Origin: Nonomuraea zeae | Lineage (GTDB): Bacteria; Actinomycetota; Actinomycetes; Streptosporangiales; Streptosporangiaceae | Length of the DNA stretch: 32,951 bases | Direction of reading: 5' to 3' | Assembly (NCBI RefSeq): GCF_005889725.1 | Contig: NZ_VCKX01000127.1 | Location: forward strand, 1-32,951 | In this document: positions 23,488 to 31,777 of the stretch, piece after piece | Numbering within the stretch: the stretch's first letter is position 1 | Layout of the letters: the number at the start of each line of letters is the position of its first letter | Position numbers and translations under genes: made by a program | The notes under the pieces: generated by a model | Database searches by the model: none | What the model was told of the DNA's origin: nothing | What the model saw: only the letters and a program-made list of their open reading frames with translations

Positions 23488-24972
23488 TCACGCTCTCCTC
23501 AGGTAGTTGGGCCCGCTGGTGCCGTAGAACTTGTTGATGTCGCCCGCCCCCGAGCGCTCCTTGGCCACGAGCGTCCCAGCGGTGATCATGGACTTGCCGG
23601 TCAGCCGGGCCGCGCCGAGCGTCCTGGCGCGCAGGAGCCTGGCCATGGGGTCGTCGCCGTACTCGTCGAGCGCCTCGGACAGCGTGTCGCGCAGCAGCGC
23701 CGCCGCCCGGGCGTGCGGGAGCGCCCCGAACGTCACGGCCGCCGCCGCCAGGTGGAGCGTGATGGTCACGAAGACGTCGGCCAGCGCGTGCGGGTCGTCG
23801 TTCAGCATCCGGGCGTCGGCGAAGCCCGGCACCTCGACGCCGGCCGCTCGCAGCCGCGCGGGCGAGGCCAGCAGCCCGTCGTTGTCCTTGACCAGCAGCC
23901 GCATCCGGTCGCCGGAGAAGACCAGCGCGAGGTTCTGCTGGTGCGCTTCCAGCGCCACGCCGTACCGGACGAACAGCCGTACGTTCCAGCGCAGCAGCAG
24001 CCGCAGGTAGGCGGGCAGCACGTCCCCGAGTTCGTCGAGCACCCCCGGGGTGTTCAGCGCGGCGACCGGGACGATCTTCCCCTCGGGCAGCCGCCGGACC
24101 ATCCAGGCGAGGTATTCGTGCCCCGCGTGCGCATAGGTCTGCTCGTCGGCCAGCAGCACGTCGGGGTCGGCCAGCTCGCGCAGCAGCGACTCCGCCCGCG
24201 CGCCGTCGGCCAGCGTGCCCGGCTTGATCGAGCGCCGGTTCCTGACCCCGAGCGTGCTGATCGGGAGCGGGAGCTTGAGCTGCGTACGCGGGTCGATCTC
24301 GACGGTCCGCATGGACAACGTGGGGCGCACGGTGATCGCGGACTCGTCGAGCACCCGTACCCCGTCGATCTTCCGCACCTCGTTCACGGTCAGCGGATGC
24401 ACGGGGAACAGGACGCCGTCGCCCGCCGGCCCTGAAGGCGTCACGTCGGCGGGCAGGCGCTCGGCGGACCCCGGCGCGAGCGCGGCGTGCGGGACCAGCG
24501 CCCAGCGCAGCGCGAACGAGGGCCCGAACTCCGGCGCGTACGCCAGCAGCTCGTCGTCGCTCAGCCCGACCCTGGCCCGGGAGGTCGGATAGACCGGATG
24601 GTCGGCGAACGCGGCCAGCGTCTCGTAGGACGGCCCCCGGGCCAGCACCTCCTCGGCCCGCGCGTCGAGCAGCTCGGCGGCGGTGAGCGCCGCCAGGCAC
24701 TCATCGAAGAAGGCCGCCACCCCTTCCGCGTCCGCCGGGTCCGCGACCTCGACCAGCGTCTCCAGGACCTGCTCCAGCCCCAGCCGCTCGTCCGGCGCGA
24801 CCACGAAGTCCTGGAAGAGCACCCCGGGAGCGAGCCGGACCCACCGCCCGTCCGCCAGCAGCAGGCCCACGCTGTCCTTGGTCCTGGTGATCCGCGCGGA
24901 CAACCCGCCGTAGTCCTCGCGCAGGAGGGTGTCCAGCACCCGGGCGGCCAGATACGCCTCCCGAGCGCTCAT
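23488..24972 (-). CDS. IucA/IucC family NIS siderophore synthetase, first copy
   Basis: This 494-residue protein starts at ATG 24972 and overlaps the ATP-grasp gene stop as ATGA. Motifs include DHPVYPTSRARVGLS (HPxxPxxKxRxG-like, with Arg in place of Lys), FPVHPLTVNEV, SMRTVEIDPRTQLKLPLPI, RNRRSIKP, YGVALEAHQQNLAL and the C-terminal KSMITAGTL with NKFYGTSGPNYL. These place it in the NIS synthetase family. The variant first motif and shorter length distinguish it from the downstream copy, so a different substrate is likely. It should join a carboxylic acid to an amine in the same siderophore pathway. There is no export signal. Confidence 0.92.
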   Translation of the reverse strand: MSAREAYLAARVLDTLLREDYGGLSARITRTKDSVGLLLADGRWVRLAPGVLFQDFVVAPDERLGLEQVLETLVEVADPADAEGVAAFFDECLAALTAAELLDARAEEVLARGPSYETLAAFADHPVYPTSRARVGLSDDELLAYAPEFGPSFALRWALVPHAALAPGSAERLPADVTPSGPAGDGVLFPVHPLTVNEVRKIDGVRVLDESAITVRPTLSMRTVEIDPRTQLKLPLPISTLGVRNRRSIKPGTLADGARAESLLRELADPDVLLADEQTYAHAGHEYLAWMVRRLPEGKIVPVAALNTPGVLDELGDVLPAYLRLLLRWNVRLFVRYGVALEAHQQNLALVFSGDRMRLLVKDNDGLLASPARLRAAGVEVPGFADARMLNDDPHALADVFVTITLHLAAAAVTFGALPHARAAALLRDTLSEALDEYGDDPMARLLRARTLGAARLTGKSMITAGTLVAKERSGAGDINKFYGTSGPNYLRRA

Positions 24973-26108
24973 TCCACCACCCAGGGCCGCGCGGAGCGGA
25001 AGTCCTCGATGGCGGCGTCCACCCGGGCGCGATCGGGCCCGACGGCCCGTACGACGCCCAGGTAGTCGCGGTTGGTGTGGGTCAGGGAGACGACCTCGCC
25101 GACCTCGCGCAGCGGCCGGTGCCACAGCCGTACGCCGCCGGCGGTGAAGGACTCGTGGCCGGGCGCCGACTTGATGGTCCCGGAGCGGTCCGCGATCAGG
25201 CTGACCGCGCTCCCGTACCCGGACGTGCCGGGCAGGACGGGCACGCGCTCCCCGAGGTGCACCCGCAGGATCCACTCGAACAGCGGCACCCCGAGCACGT
25301 CCCCCAGCAGGAAGTCGCAGTGGTCCCCGATCACGCGGTAGTTGACCTCGATCACGCGGGGGCCCGCCGGGGTGTGCACGTACTCGGTGTGGCAGGCCCC
25401 GAACCCCACGCCGAGCGCGCGCAGGGCCGCCAGCACGTGCTCGTGCCCCGCGTCGCGTGGCGCCCAGTCGAGCCGCTCCTCCACGAAGTACGGCAGCGCG
25501 CCCAGCGTCGTCCCGAACCCGCCGAGCACCCGCAGCTCGTGGCCGTCGCCCAGGGTTTCGAGCGTCCGCAGCGGCCCTTCGAGGTACTCCTCGACGACCA
25601 GCGCCTCGTCCGGCCGGCGCCGTCTGACCTTCGCCACGGCCCCGGCCAGATCCTTTTCGACCAGCAGGACGTCCTCGCTGGCCACACCCTCCCGGGGTTT
25701 CAGCACGACCGGATAGGGCAGGCCCTCCGGCAGCGGATCGCCGGGGGCGAGCCGAATCGACCTGACCTGCTCGATTCCCGCCTCAAGGAGCCTGCGACGC
25801 ATCAGGAACTTGTTCTTGGCGGCCGCGCACGCCCGCCAGTCCTTTCCGGGCAGCCCGAAGTAGGCAGCGGCCAGCGCGGTCTCCGCCTGGATGTGGTCGG
25901 AGTTGGAGAAGATCGCGTCCGGCCGGCCAAGATGCTCGATCGCGTCGATCAGCGCGCGCGGATCGCGTACGTCGCACGCCACCGCACGCGGATGCCGCTC
26001 CGGCCGATCGGTGAGGACGGTCACCTCGCAGCCCAGCGCCTCGGCGGCAGGCAGGAAACCGTCCGTCACGGAATCGGTCGGTTTGAGCGCGGTCAGGTAG
26101 AGCCGCAA
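24969..26108 (-). CDS. ATP-grasp ligase, first gene of the siderophore operon
   Basis: This 379-residue protein has a TTG start at 26108 with GGGGGTG 8 nt upstream; no better in-frame start is visible. ATP-grasp features: an N-terminal Rossmann-like lobe (MRLYLTALKPTDSVTDGF), PYPVVLKPREGVASEDVLLV (nucleotide-binding Lys and loop), VVEEYLEG, and the metal-binding VIEVNYRVIGDH. Such enzymes join a carboxylate, activated as acyl phosphate, to an amine. In this operon it probably forms an additional amide or builds an amino-acid precursor, in place of a third NIS synthetase; that is inference. The gene lies just downstream of an iron box, so expression should rise under iron limitation. Confidence 0.88.
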   Translation of the reverse strand: MRLYLTALKPTDSVTDGFLPAAEALGCEVTVLTDRPERHPRAVACDVRDPRALIDAIEHLGRPDAIFSNSDHIQAETALAAAYFGLPGKDWRACAAAKNKFLMRRRLLEAGIEQVRSIRLAPGDPLPEGLPYPVVLKPREGVASEDVLLVEKDLAGAVAKVRRRRPDEALVVEEYLEGPLRTLETLGDGHELRVLGGFGTTLGALPYFVEERLDWAPRDAGHEHVLAALRALGVGFGACHTEYVHTPAGPRVIEVNYRVIGDHCDFLLGDVLGVPLFEWILRVHLGERVPVLPGTSGYGSAVSLIADRSGTIKSAPGHESFTAGGVRLWHRPLREVGEVVSLTHTNRDYLGVVRAVGPDRARVDAAIEDFRSARPWVVE

Positions 26109-26130
26109 CGCGAAGGCACCCCCGGATGAA

Positions 26131-26149
26131 TCAGGTAAGGCTAACCTAA
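26131..26149. promoter_or_regulatory. Iron box (IdeR/DmdR1-type operator)
   Basis: The 19-mer TCAGGTAAGGCTAACCTAA matches the palindromic actinobacterial iron-box consensus TTAGGTTAGGCTAACCTAA at 17 of 19 positions. It lies 23 bp upstream of the ATP-grasp start, so Fe(II)-loaded IdeR/DmdR1 should repress the siderophore operon. It is also ~105 bp upstream of the divergent nudC start. Confidence 0.9.
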
Positions 26150-26253
26150 CTCGTCGATCTTAGCCCCACGGAGATCACCTCGGGGCCCGGATTCGGTAAT
26201 CGGCGGCCAAGTGCGAGGTCATAGGATGACATGGGATTTGGAAGGGGCGGCCA

Positions 26254-27228
26254 GTGGAGACCACCGCGGAAGAGCAACTCATCGGACCGCTGCTGCTGGC
26301 GCGCGGCACCACGGATCGTTCGTCGGCGTTGCGCGCCGACGAAGAGTGGCTGGAGCGGGCCTGGGCCGACTCCGCGACCAGGGTGCTGGTGATCGACAAC
26401 GGCCACACTCTGGTACGCCGCACGGGCGATGAGGTACAGGCGGTGCTGTTCACCCCCGCGGACGCGCCGCCGGGCCCGCGCTACCTGCTGGGCGTGGAAG
26501 GCGGGGTGGCCTACTTCGCGGTGGCCGCGCCGCTGCCCGGCATCTCCGGCGGCGAGCGCAACGGCCGGGTGACGATCCCGATGAGCCTGCGCGACACGCC
26601 CGAGGGCGAGCCGGTGGCGGCCGGCCTGCGTCAGGCCGGCGGCCTGCTCGGCGACCGCGACGCGGGGCTGCTGGTCTTCGCGGTGGCGCTGGAGGCCTGG
26701 CACACGACGCACGAATACTGCCCGCGCTGCGGCACGCGCACCGAGGTCCAGGCCGGCGGCCACATCCGCGTCTGCCCGAAGGACTCCAGCCAGCACTTCC
26801 CGCGTGTCGACCCCGCGGTGATCATGCTCATCCGCGACCCGGACGACCGCTGCCTGCTCGCCCGCGGCCCCCAGTGGCCGGAGGGGCGGCTGTCGATCCT
26901 GGCGGGGTTCGTGGAGCCGGGGGAGTCGCTCGAATACGCCGTCATCCGCGAGGTGGCGGAGGAGGTCGGCGTCACCGTCGTCAATCCGCGCTACCTCGGC
27001 AGCCAGCCCTGGCCGTTCCCGCGCAGCCTGATGCTCGGCTTCTTCGCCGAGGCCACCACGACCATGCTCATCCCCGACGCGGAGGAGATCGCCGAGGCCC
27101 GGTGGTTCTCGAGGGAGGAGCTGGCGGCGGCGCTGGAGTCAGGTGAGCTGCGCCTGCCGCCTCCCGTGTCGATCGCCCGCCGCCTCATCGAGACCTGGTA
27201 CGGCGGCGAGCTGACCGGCGACTGGTGA
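26254..27228 (+). CDS. nudC: NAD(+)/NADH diphosphatase NudC
   Basis: This 324-residue protein starts at GTG 26254 with AAGGGG upstream. The layout is an N-terminal domain, a zinc-ribbon region, then a Nudix domain with GFVEPGESLEYAVIREV plus AEEVGV and the NudC-specific SQPWPFPRSLM, which identifies NAD(H) as substrate. It hydrolyses NADH to NMNH and AMP and can remove NAD caps from RNA 5' ends. The zinc site is unusual: Cys156, Cys159 and Cys174 are present, but the fourth position is Asp177 (CPKD), with His181 nearby as a possible replacement. The gene ends exactly where the opposing mycoredoxin gene ends (TGA|TCA, no spacer). Confidence 0.93.
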   Translation: METTAEEQLIGPLLLARGTTDRSSALRADEEWLERAWADSATRVLVIDNGHTLVRRTGDEVQAVLFTPADAPPGPRYLLGVEGGVAYFAVAAPLPGISGGERNGRVTIPMSLRDTPEGEPVAAGLRQAGGLLGDRDAGLLVFAVALEAWHTTHEYCPRCGTRTEVQAGGHIRVCPKDSSQHFPRVDPAVIMLIRDPDDRCLLARGPQWPEGRLSILAGFVEPGESLEYAVIREVAEEVGVTVVNPRYLGSQPWPFPRSLMLGFFAEATTTMLIPDAEEIAEARWFSREELAAALESGELRLPPPVSIARRLIETWYGGELTGDW

Positions 27229-27477
27229 TCAGGCCGCTTCGAGCAGGGCCTTGACCTCTGAAGCGGAGGGGTTCGTCCGCACGACGCGGCCGCTGGGCGT
27301 GTCGATCACCACGGTCGGCACCGTCTGGTTGCCGTTGTTGACGCTCATCACGAACTCGGCGGCCGAGGGGTCACGATCGATGTCGACCTCTTTGAAGCTG
27401 ATGCCCTCACGGGCGAGCTGGGACTTGAGCCGCTTGCAGGGGCCGCACCAGGTGGTGCTGTAGACCGTGAGCGCCAT
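27229..27477 (-). CDS. Mycoredoxin / glutaredoxin-like protein
   Basis: This 82-residue protein starts at ATG 27477 with an AGGGA site upstream. It is a single thioredoxin-fold domain: MALTVYSTTWCGPCKRLK with active-site Cys11 and Cys14, then FKEVDIDRD, and TVPTVVI containing the cis-Pro. The size and position between nudC and uvrD2 match mycoredoxin-1 of mycobacteria. Mycoredoxins use mycothiol to reduce mixed disulfides in the actinobacterial cytosol. The CGPC motif is thioredoxin-like but is also found in mycoredoxins. Confidence 0.9.
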   Translation of the reverse strand: MALTVYSTTWCGPCKRLKSQLAREGISFKEVDIDRDPSAAEFVMSVNNGNQTVPTVVIDTPSGRVVRTNPSASEVKALLEAA

Positions 27478-27572
27478 GTTGGGAGATCCCTCCAGGGTCA
27501 GAGATTCAGGCGCTCCATGCAACAACGCGACGTGCCCGGTTAATCCCCGCGTGGGGCCGGTGGGCGGCCGCG

Positions 27573-28475
27573 CTATCCGATGCGCTCGGCGATCCAGGCC
27601 TGCACGCGCTCGGCCACGCCCGGCTCGCGGTAGAGCGGGGCGCTGTGGTTGATCCCCGGCGCCGTGAACACCGTCACCGGCACGCCCACCTGGCCGAGCA
27701 TCTGCTTGAGCAGCTGGCTCTGCACCGGCGGCACGAACTCGTGGTCGGAGTGCACCGTCAGCATCGGGGCGTCCTTGCGGCTGGCGTGCCAGGCGACCTC
27801 CATGCTGGCCCACACCCGCGAGCACTTGCCCTTGGGCGCGCAGCCGCCGGCCAGGCGGATGGCGGCCGTGCGGAGCTTGCGCTTGTTGGGGTCGGTGGAC
27901 TTCTCGCCGTCGGAGTAGGCCCGCAGCGGGGAGATGATCGGCGACAGGCCCACGACGCCCTTGAGGCCGTTGATGCCGTCGCCGTACGTGCCCACGGCCG
28001 CCGCGATGTGGCCGCCCGCGGAGAAGCCCACGACCACGTAGTTGCCCGGGTCGAACGCCCACCGGTCGGCGTGCTTGCGCGCCGTGGCGATCGCGGTCAG
28101 CGCGTCGGTGCGCTGCGCCGGCCAGGCCGCGTCGCCGGACAGGCGGTAGTTGAGGTTGAAGACGGTGTAGCCGAGCTCGGCGTAGCTGCGCGTGATCTCC
28201 GTCATGTACTTCTTGTCGCCGCTGGACCACCAGCCGCCGTGGACCAGGAAGATCCCGGGCCGCTGCTGGCCGTCGGGCGTCCACCAGACGTCCATGTTCT
28301 GGCGCTGGTGCGAGCCGTAGGCGATGCTCTCCGTGGCCAGGCCGCCGAGGCCGTCAGCGTCGACGGGGCTGCTCACGGTGGGGGCAGGTGTGGGCTCCTT
28401 GGTCGCGTTCGCCGCTACGGGTGTGAGCACGACGGCAGCGAGCGCCAGAGCGCCCACGCAAACCGCAGTTCGCAC
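27573..28475 (-). CDS. Secreted alpha/beta hydrolase (carboxylesterase-like)
   Basis: GTG 28475 is chosen because AGGAAG lies immediately upstream and the product then begins with a clean signal peptide (MRTAVCVGALALAAVVLTPV, ANA); the open frame extends to ATG 28556. The 300-residue protein has the oxyanion motif HGGWWSSG, the nucleophile elbow GFSAGG with Ser152, and candidate acid and base in HSDHEFVPP and GINHSAPL. This is the esterase/lipase or BD-FAE-like branch of the fold. Two Cys (GGCAPKGKC) may form a disulfide outside the cell. The substrate is unknown. It is divergent from uvrD2 across a 143-bp gap. Confidence 0.87.
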   Translation of the reverse strand: MRTAVCVGALALAAVVLTPVAANATKEPTPAPTVSSPVDADGLGGLATESIAYGSHQRQNMDVWWTPDGQQRPGIFLVHGGWWSSGDKKYMTEITRSYAELGYTVFNLNYRLSGDAAWPAQRTDALTAIATARKHADRWAFDPGNYVVVGFSAGGHIAAAVGTYGDGINGLKGVVGLSPIISPLRAYSDGEKSTDPNKRKLRTAAIRLAGGCAPKGKCSRVWASMEVAWHASRKDAPMLTVHSDHEFVPPVQSQLLKQMLGQVGVPVTVFTAPGINHSAPLYREPGVAERVQAWIAERIG

Positions 28476-28618
28476 GGCCTTCCTTTCCCCATGCACATGG
28501 TCGGCCCCATTGTGGGGGAAGAGACCAGTTCTTTGCATCCTGATGACTATGAACATACGTCGGCCCGCATGTTGCCAGAATAAAGTGCTTCACCGCCAGC
28601 GGCTGGGAGGATGAACAG

Positions 28619-30664
28619 GTGAATAACGTGGATGACGTCCTGGTCGGCCTGGATCCCGAGCAGCGTGCGGTGGCTGAAGCCGTGCGCGGGCCCGTGTGCG
28701 TGCTCGCGGGTGCCGGGACGGGCAAGACCAGAGCGATCACCCACCGCATCGCGTACGCGGTCCGCAGCGGCGTCGTCGAGGCGCGGAGCGTGCTCGCTGT
28801 GACGTTCACCACAAGGGCGGCGGGGGAGCTGCGGCAACGGCTCAGGGCGCTGGGGGCTCCCGGCGTGCAGGCCCGCACGTTCCACGCGGCTGCGCTGCGC
28901 CAGCTCACCTACTTCTGGCCCCGGGTCATCGGCGGCGCGGCGCCCTCGGTGATCGAGTCCAAGCTGCCGATCCTCATCGAAGCCTGCCGCCAGATCCGGA
29001 AAAATCCGGATCGGTCCGAGTTGCGGGACATCGCGGCCGAGGTCGAGTGGGCCAAGGTCACCCAGATCGGCCCCGAGGACTACGTGGCCGCCGCGGCCAA
29101 ATACCACCGCACGCCCCCCGGCCCGGCCGAGGAGGTGGCCCGCCTCTATGAGGCGTACGAGCAGATCAGGCGCGAGCGCCACCTGGTCGACTTCGAGACC
29201 ATCCTTGAGCTGACCGCGGCGGTGATGACGGAGCACCAGGAGGTCGCGGCGCAGATCCGCCAGCAATATCGCTATTTCGTGGTCGACGAGTTCCAGGACG
29301 TCAACCCGCTGCAGAAGCTGCTGCTCGACACCTGGCTCGGCGGGCGCGACGACCTCTGCGTGGTCGGCGACCCCAACCAGACCATCTACTCCTTCACCGG
29401 CGCGAGCCCGCGCTACCTGACGGGGTTCGCGGTGGAGCACCCGCAGGCCGCCGTCATCAAGCTCGTCCGCGACTACCGCTCGACCCCGCAGGTCGTCGAT
29501 CTCGCCAACCTGGTCATCGCCAAGGGCAAGTCGCCCCACCGCCTGGAGCTGGTGGCCCAGCGGCCCGAGGGCCCGAAGCCGGCCTTCTCCGACTACGACG
29601 ACGAGCCCGCCGAGGCGGCCGGCGTCGCGCGCGCGATCAGGAAGCTGCTCGACAAGGGCGTGCCGTCGCGAGAGATCGCCGTGCTCTTCCGGGTCAACTC
29701 CCAGTCGGAGTCCTACGAGGAGGCCTTGTCCAAGGCCGAGATCCCGTACGTCCTGCGCGGCGCCGAGCGCTTTTTCGAACGCCCGGAAGTGCGCCAGGCG
29801 GTCGTCCTGCTGCGCGGCGCCGCCCGCTCGGCCAGCGGGGCGCCCCTGGCTTCGGAGGTGCACGACATCCTCAGCGGCGTCGGCCTGACCCCGACGCCTC
29901 CCGGAGGCGGCAAGGCCAGGGAGAAGTGGGAGTCGCTGAAGGCCCTGGCCGATCTGGCGGAGGACATGGCGGCGGAGGAGGCGGACCTGCCCGCGTACGT
30001 GGCCGAGCTCGAACGCCGGGCCTCCGAGCAGCACGCCCCGCCCGTCGAGGGCGTCACCCTGGCCTCCCTGCACGCCGCCAAGGGCCTGGAGTGGGACGCG
30101 GTCTTCCTGGTCGGCCTCACCGACGGCATGCTGCCGATCATCTACGCGGAGACGCCGGAGCAGATCGAGGAGGAGCGCCGCCTCCTGTACGTCGGCATCA
30201 CCCGGGCCAGGGAGCACCTCTCCCTCTCGTGGGCCCTGGCCCGCGCACCGGGAGGCCGCAAGAGCCGCCGCCCGTCCCGCTTCCTCGACGGCCTCACCGG
30301 CCGCGTCTCCTCGCCGCCCCGCATCGCCCCCGCCGCCCGCGAACGCCGCCCGGTGGCCGCCCCGGTCAGCTGCCGGGTGTGCGCGAAGACCCTGGTGGCG
30401 GCGGCCGAGCAGAAGCTGGGCCGGTGCGTGACGTGCCCGGCGGAATACGACGAGGCCCTGCTCGAACGCCTGAAGGCCTGGCGCACCGCCGCGGCCAAGG
30501 AGGCCAAGATCCCGCCGTACGTCATCTTCACGGACGTGACGCTGCAGGCGATCGCGGAGCGGGCGCCGGGGACGGAGCAGGAGCTGCTGTCGATCGCGGG
30601 GATCGGCCGCGTCAAGATGGACCGGTACGGAGAGGCGGTACTCTCCCTCTGCCGCACCCCCTGA
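28619..30664 (+). CDS. uvrD2: UvrD2 helicase with tetracysteine and HRDC domains
   Basis: This 681-residue protein starts at GTG 28619 with GGGAGG 9 nt upstream. Superfamily 1A motifs: AGAGTGKTR with Lys36, FTTRAAGEL, VVDEFQDVNP with Asp223, VVGDPNQTIYSFTGA, SLHAAKGLEWDAV and YVGITRARE. The C-terminus contains the UvrD2 hallmark, four Cys (585, 588, 603, 606 as CxxC...CxxC), followed by an HRDC domain (about 615-680, ending GRVKMDRYGEAVLSL). It is a 3'-5' DNA helicase of actinobacteria linked to repair and, in M. tuberculosis, to viability. The domain order is complete. Confidence 0.95.
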   Translation: MNNVDDVLVGLDPEQRAVAEAVRGPVCVLAGAGTGKTRAITHRIAYAVRSGVVEARSVLAVTFTTRAAGELRQRLRALGAPGVQARTFHAAALRQLTYFWPRVIGGAAPSVIESKLPILIEACRQIRKNPDRSELRDIAAEVEWAKVTQIGPEDYVAAAAKYHRTPPGPAEEVARLYEAYEQIRRERHLVDFETILELTAAVMTEHQEVAAQIRQQYRYFVVDEFQDVNPLQKLLLDTWLGGRDDLCVVGDPNQTIYSFTGASPRYLTGFAVEHPQAAVIKLVRDYRSTPQVVDLANLVIAKGKSPHRLELVAQRPEGPKPAFSDYDDEPAEAAGVARAIRKLLDKGVPSREIAVLFRVNSQSESYEEALSKAEIPYVLRGAERFFERPEVRQAVVLLRGAARSASGAPLASEVHDILSGVGLTPTPPGGGKAREKWESLKALADLAEDMAAEEADLPAYVAELERRASEQHAPPVEGVTLASLHAAKGLEWDAVFLVGLTDGMLPIIYAETPEQIEEERRLLYVGITRAREHLSLSWALARAPGGRKSRRPSRFLDGLTGRVSSPPRIAPAARERRPVAAPVSCRVCAKTLVAAAEQKLGRCVTCPAEYDEALLERLKAWRTAAAKEAKIPPYVIFTDVTLQAIAERAPGTEQELLSIAGIGRVKMDRYGEAVLSLCRTP

Positions 30665-30794
30665 CCGAGGGCGTCCGTAACAGCCCCGAAACTCCGGCAC
30701 GCAATCATCAGACAAGTAAGGCCCACCTTTGGGCGCAGATAGGCAGCAGGTCAAACTTGTCCCAGGATCGGAAAGCACGAGGGGGGACGGACAC

Positions 30795-31664
30795 GTGAAC
30801 GAGGCGCTGAAAGAGCTACTCGACCTGCTCGACCTGGAGCAGATCGAGCTCGACATCTTCCGGGGGAGAAGCCCGGAGGAGCGCATCCAGCGTGTCTTCG
30901 GCGGCCAGGTGGCGGCGCAGGCCCTGGTGGCCGCCGGCCGTACGGTCCCCAAGGACCGCAACGTCCATTCGCTGCACGCCTACTTCATCCGGCCGGGCGA
31001 CCCGTCGATCCCGATCGTCTACAACGTCGAGCGCCTGCGCGACGGCCGTTCGTTCACCACCCGGCGCATCGTCGCGGTGCAGCACGGCAAGGCGATCTTC
31101 ACGATGTCCGCCTCGTTCCACATCCCCGAGGAGGGGGTGGCGCACCAGGCGTCCGTCATGCCGGTCGTGCCTGATCCCGAGACGCTTCCCACGTTCCAGG
31201 ACCGGATGTACGAGCTGGTGGGCGACCACCCCGACCTCCGCGACTGGCTCTCACGCCCCCGCCCGGTCGACGCCCGCTACGCCTCCCCGCTCACGTGGGA
31301 GGCGTACCAGAACCCGGAGCTGCGCAGCGCCGAGACGAACGTGTGGTTCCGCTACCACGCCGAGCTGCCCGACGACCCGCTGCTCCACGTGGTCCTGGCC
31401 GCGTACGCCTCCGACTTCACCCTCGTCGACACGATCCTGCTGGCCCACGGGATGGCGTGGGGCGCGTCGAACGTCATGGGCGCCTCGCTGGACCACGCCA
31501 TGTGGTTCCACCGCCCGTTCAGGGCCGACGACTGGCTGCTCTATGCTCATGAGTCCCCCTGGTCGGGTGGCGCCCGGGGGCTCGCTCGCGGTGAGATGTT
31601 CACTGCGTCGGGTGACCTCGTGGTGTCCGTGGTTCAGGAGGCCATGATCCGCCTGACGAAGTAA
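30795..31664 (+). CDS. tesB: Acyl-CoA thioesterase II (TesB family)
   Basis: This 289-residue protein starts at GTG 30795 behind AGGGGGGA; an open extension upstream is ignored for lack of a ribosome site. The double hot-dog fold is recognised by FGGQVAAQALVAAGRTV, HSLHAYFIRPGDP, TMSASFHIPEEG, then in the second half ASDFTLVDT, SLDHAMWFHRPF, WLLYAHESPW and VVQEAMIR. The Asp/Thr/Gln triad of TesB can be placed in ASDF, the second-half strand and VQEA. It hydrolyses acyl-CoA to free acid and CoA in the cytosol. It lies 130 bp after uvrD2 and may have its own promoter. Confidence 0.93.
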   Translation: MNEALKELLDLLDLEQIELDIFRGRSPEERIQRVFGGQVAAQALVAAGRTVPKDRNVHSLHAYFIRPGDPSIPIVYNVERLRDGRSFTTRRIVAVQHGKAIFTMSASFHIPEEGVAHQASVMPVVPDPETLPTFQDRMYELVGDHPDLRDWLSRPRPVDARYASPLTWEAYQNPELRSAETNVWFRYHAELPDDPLLHVVLAAYASDFTLVDTILLAHGMAWGASNVMGASLDHAMWFHRPFRADDWLLYAHESPWSGGARGLARGEMFTASGDLVVSVVQEAMIRLTK

Positions 31665-31666
31665 CA

Positions 31667-31717
31667 AAATCGCAGGTAGAAAATATGTTGCCCCTTCGCG
31701 GGAATCCGGTTTAGGGT
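31667..31717 (+). promoter_or_regulatory. Probable WhiB7-autoregulated promoter of whiB7
   Basis: An AT-rich block AGAAAATATG lies immediately before -35 TTGCCC (31688-31693), followed by an 18-nt spacer and -10 TAGGGT (31712-31717). An AT-rich motif just upstream of the -35 is the known requirement for WhiB7-SigA activation, so this fits autoregulation. The hexamer assignment is by eye. Confidence 0.65.
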
Positions 31718-31777
31718 CATGGTCAAGCGAGTCGGACACTCCTGTTCCGACGATCCAGAGAGTGGAGGTGAGTCCCG

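Noticed and set aside
20882..26108. Complete siderophore locus with transport
   Set aside because: No exporter, ferric-siderophore binding protein, ABC transporter or reductase gene is seen nearby; only biosynthetic genes can be supported.
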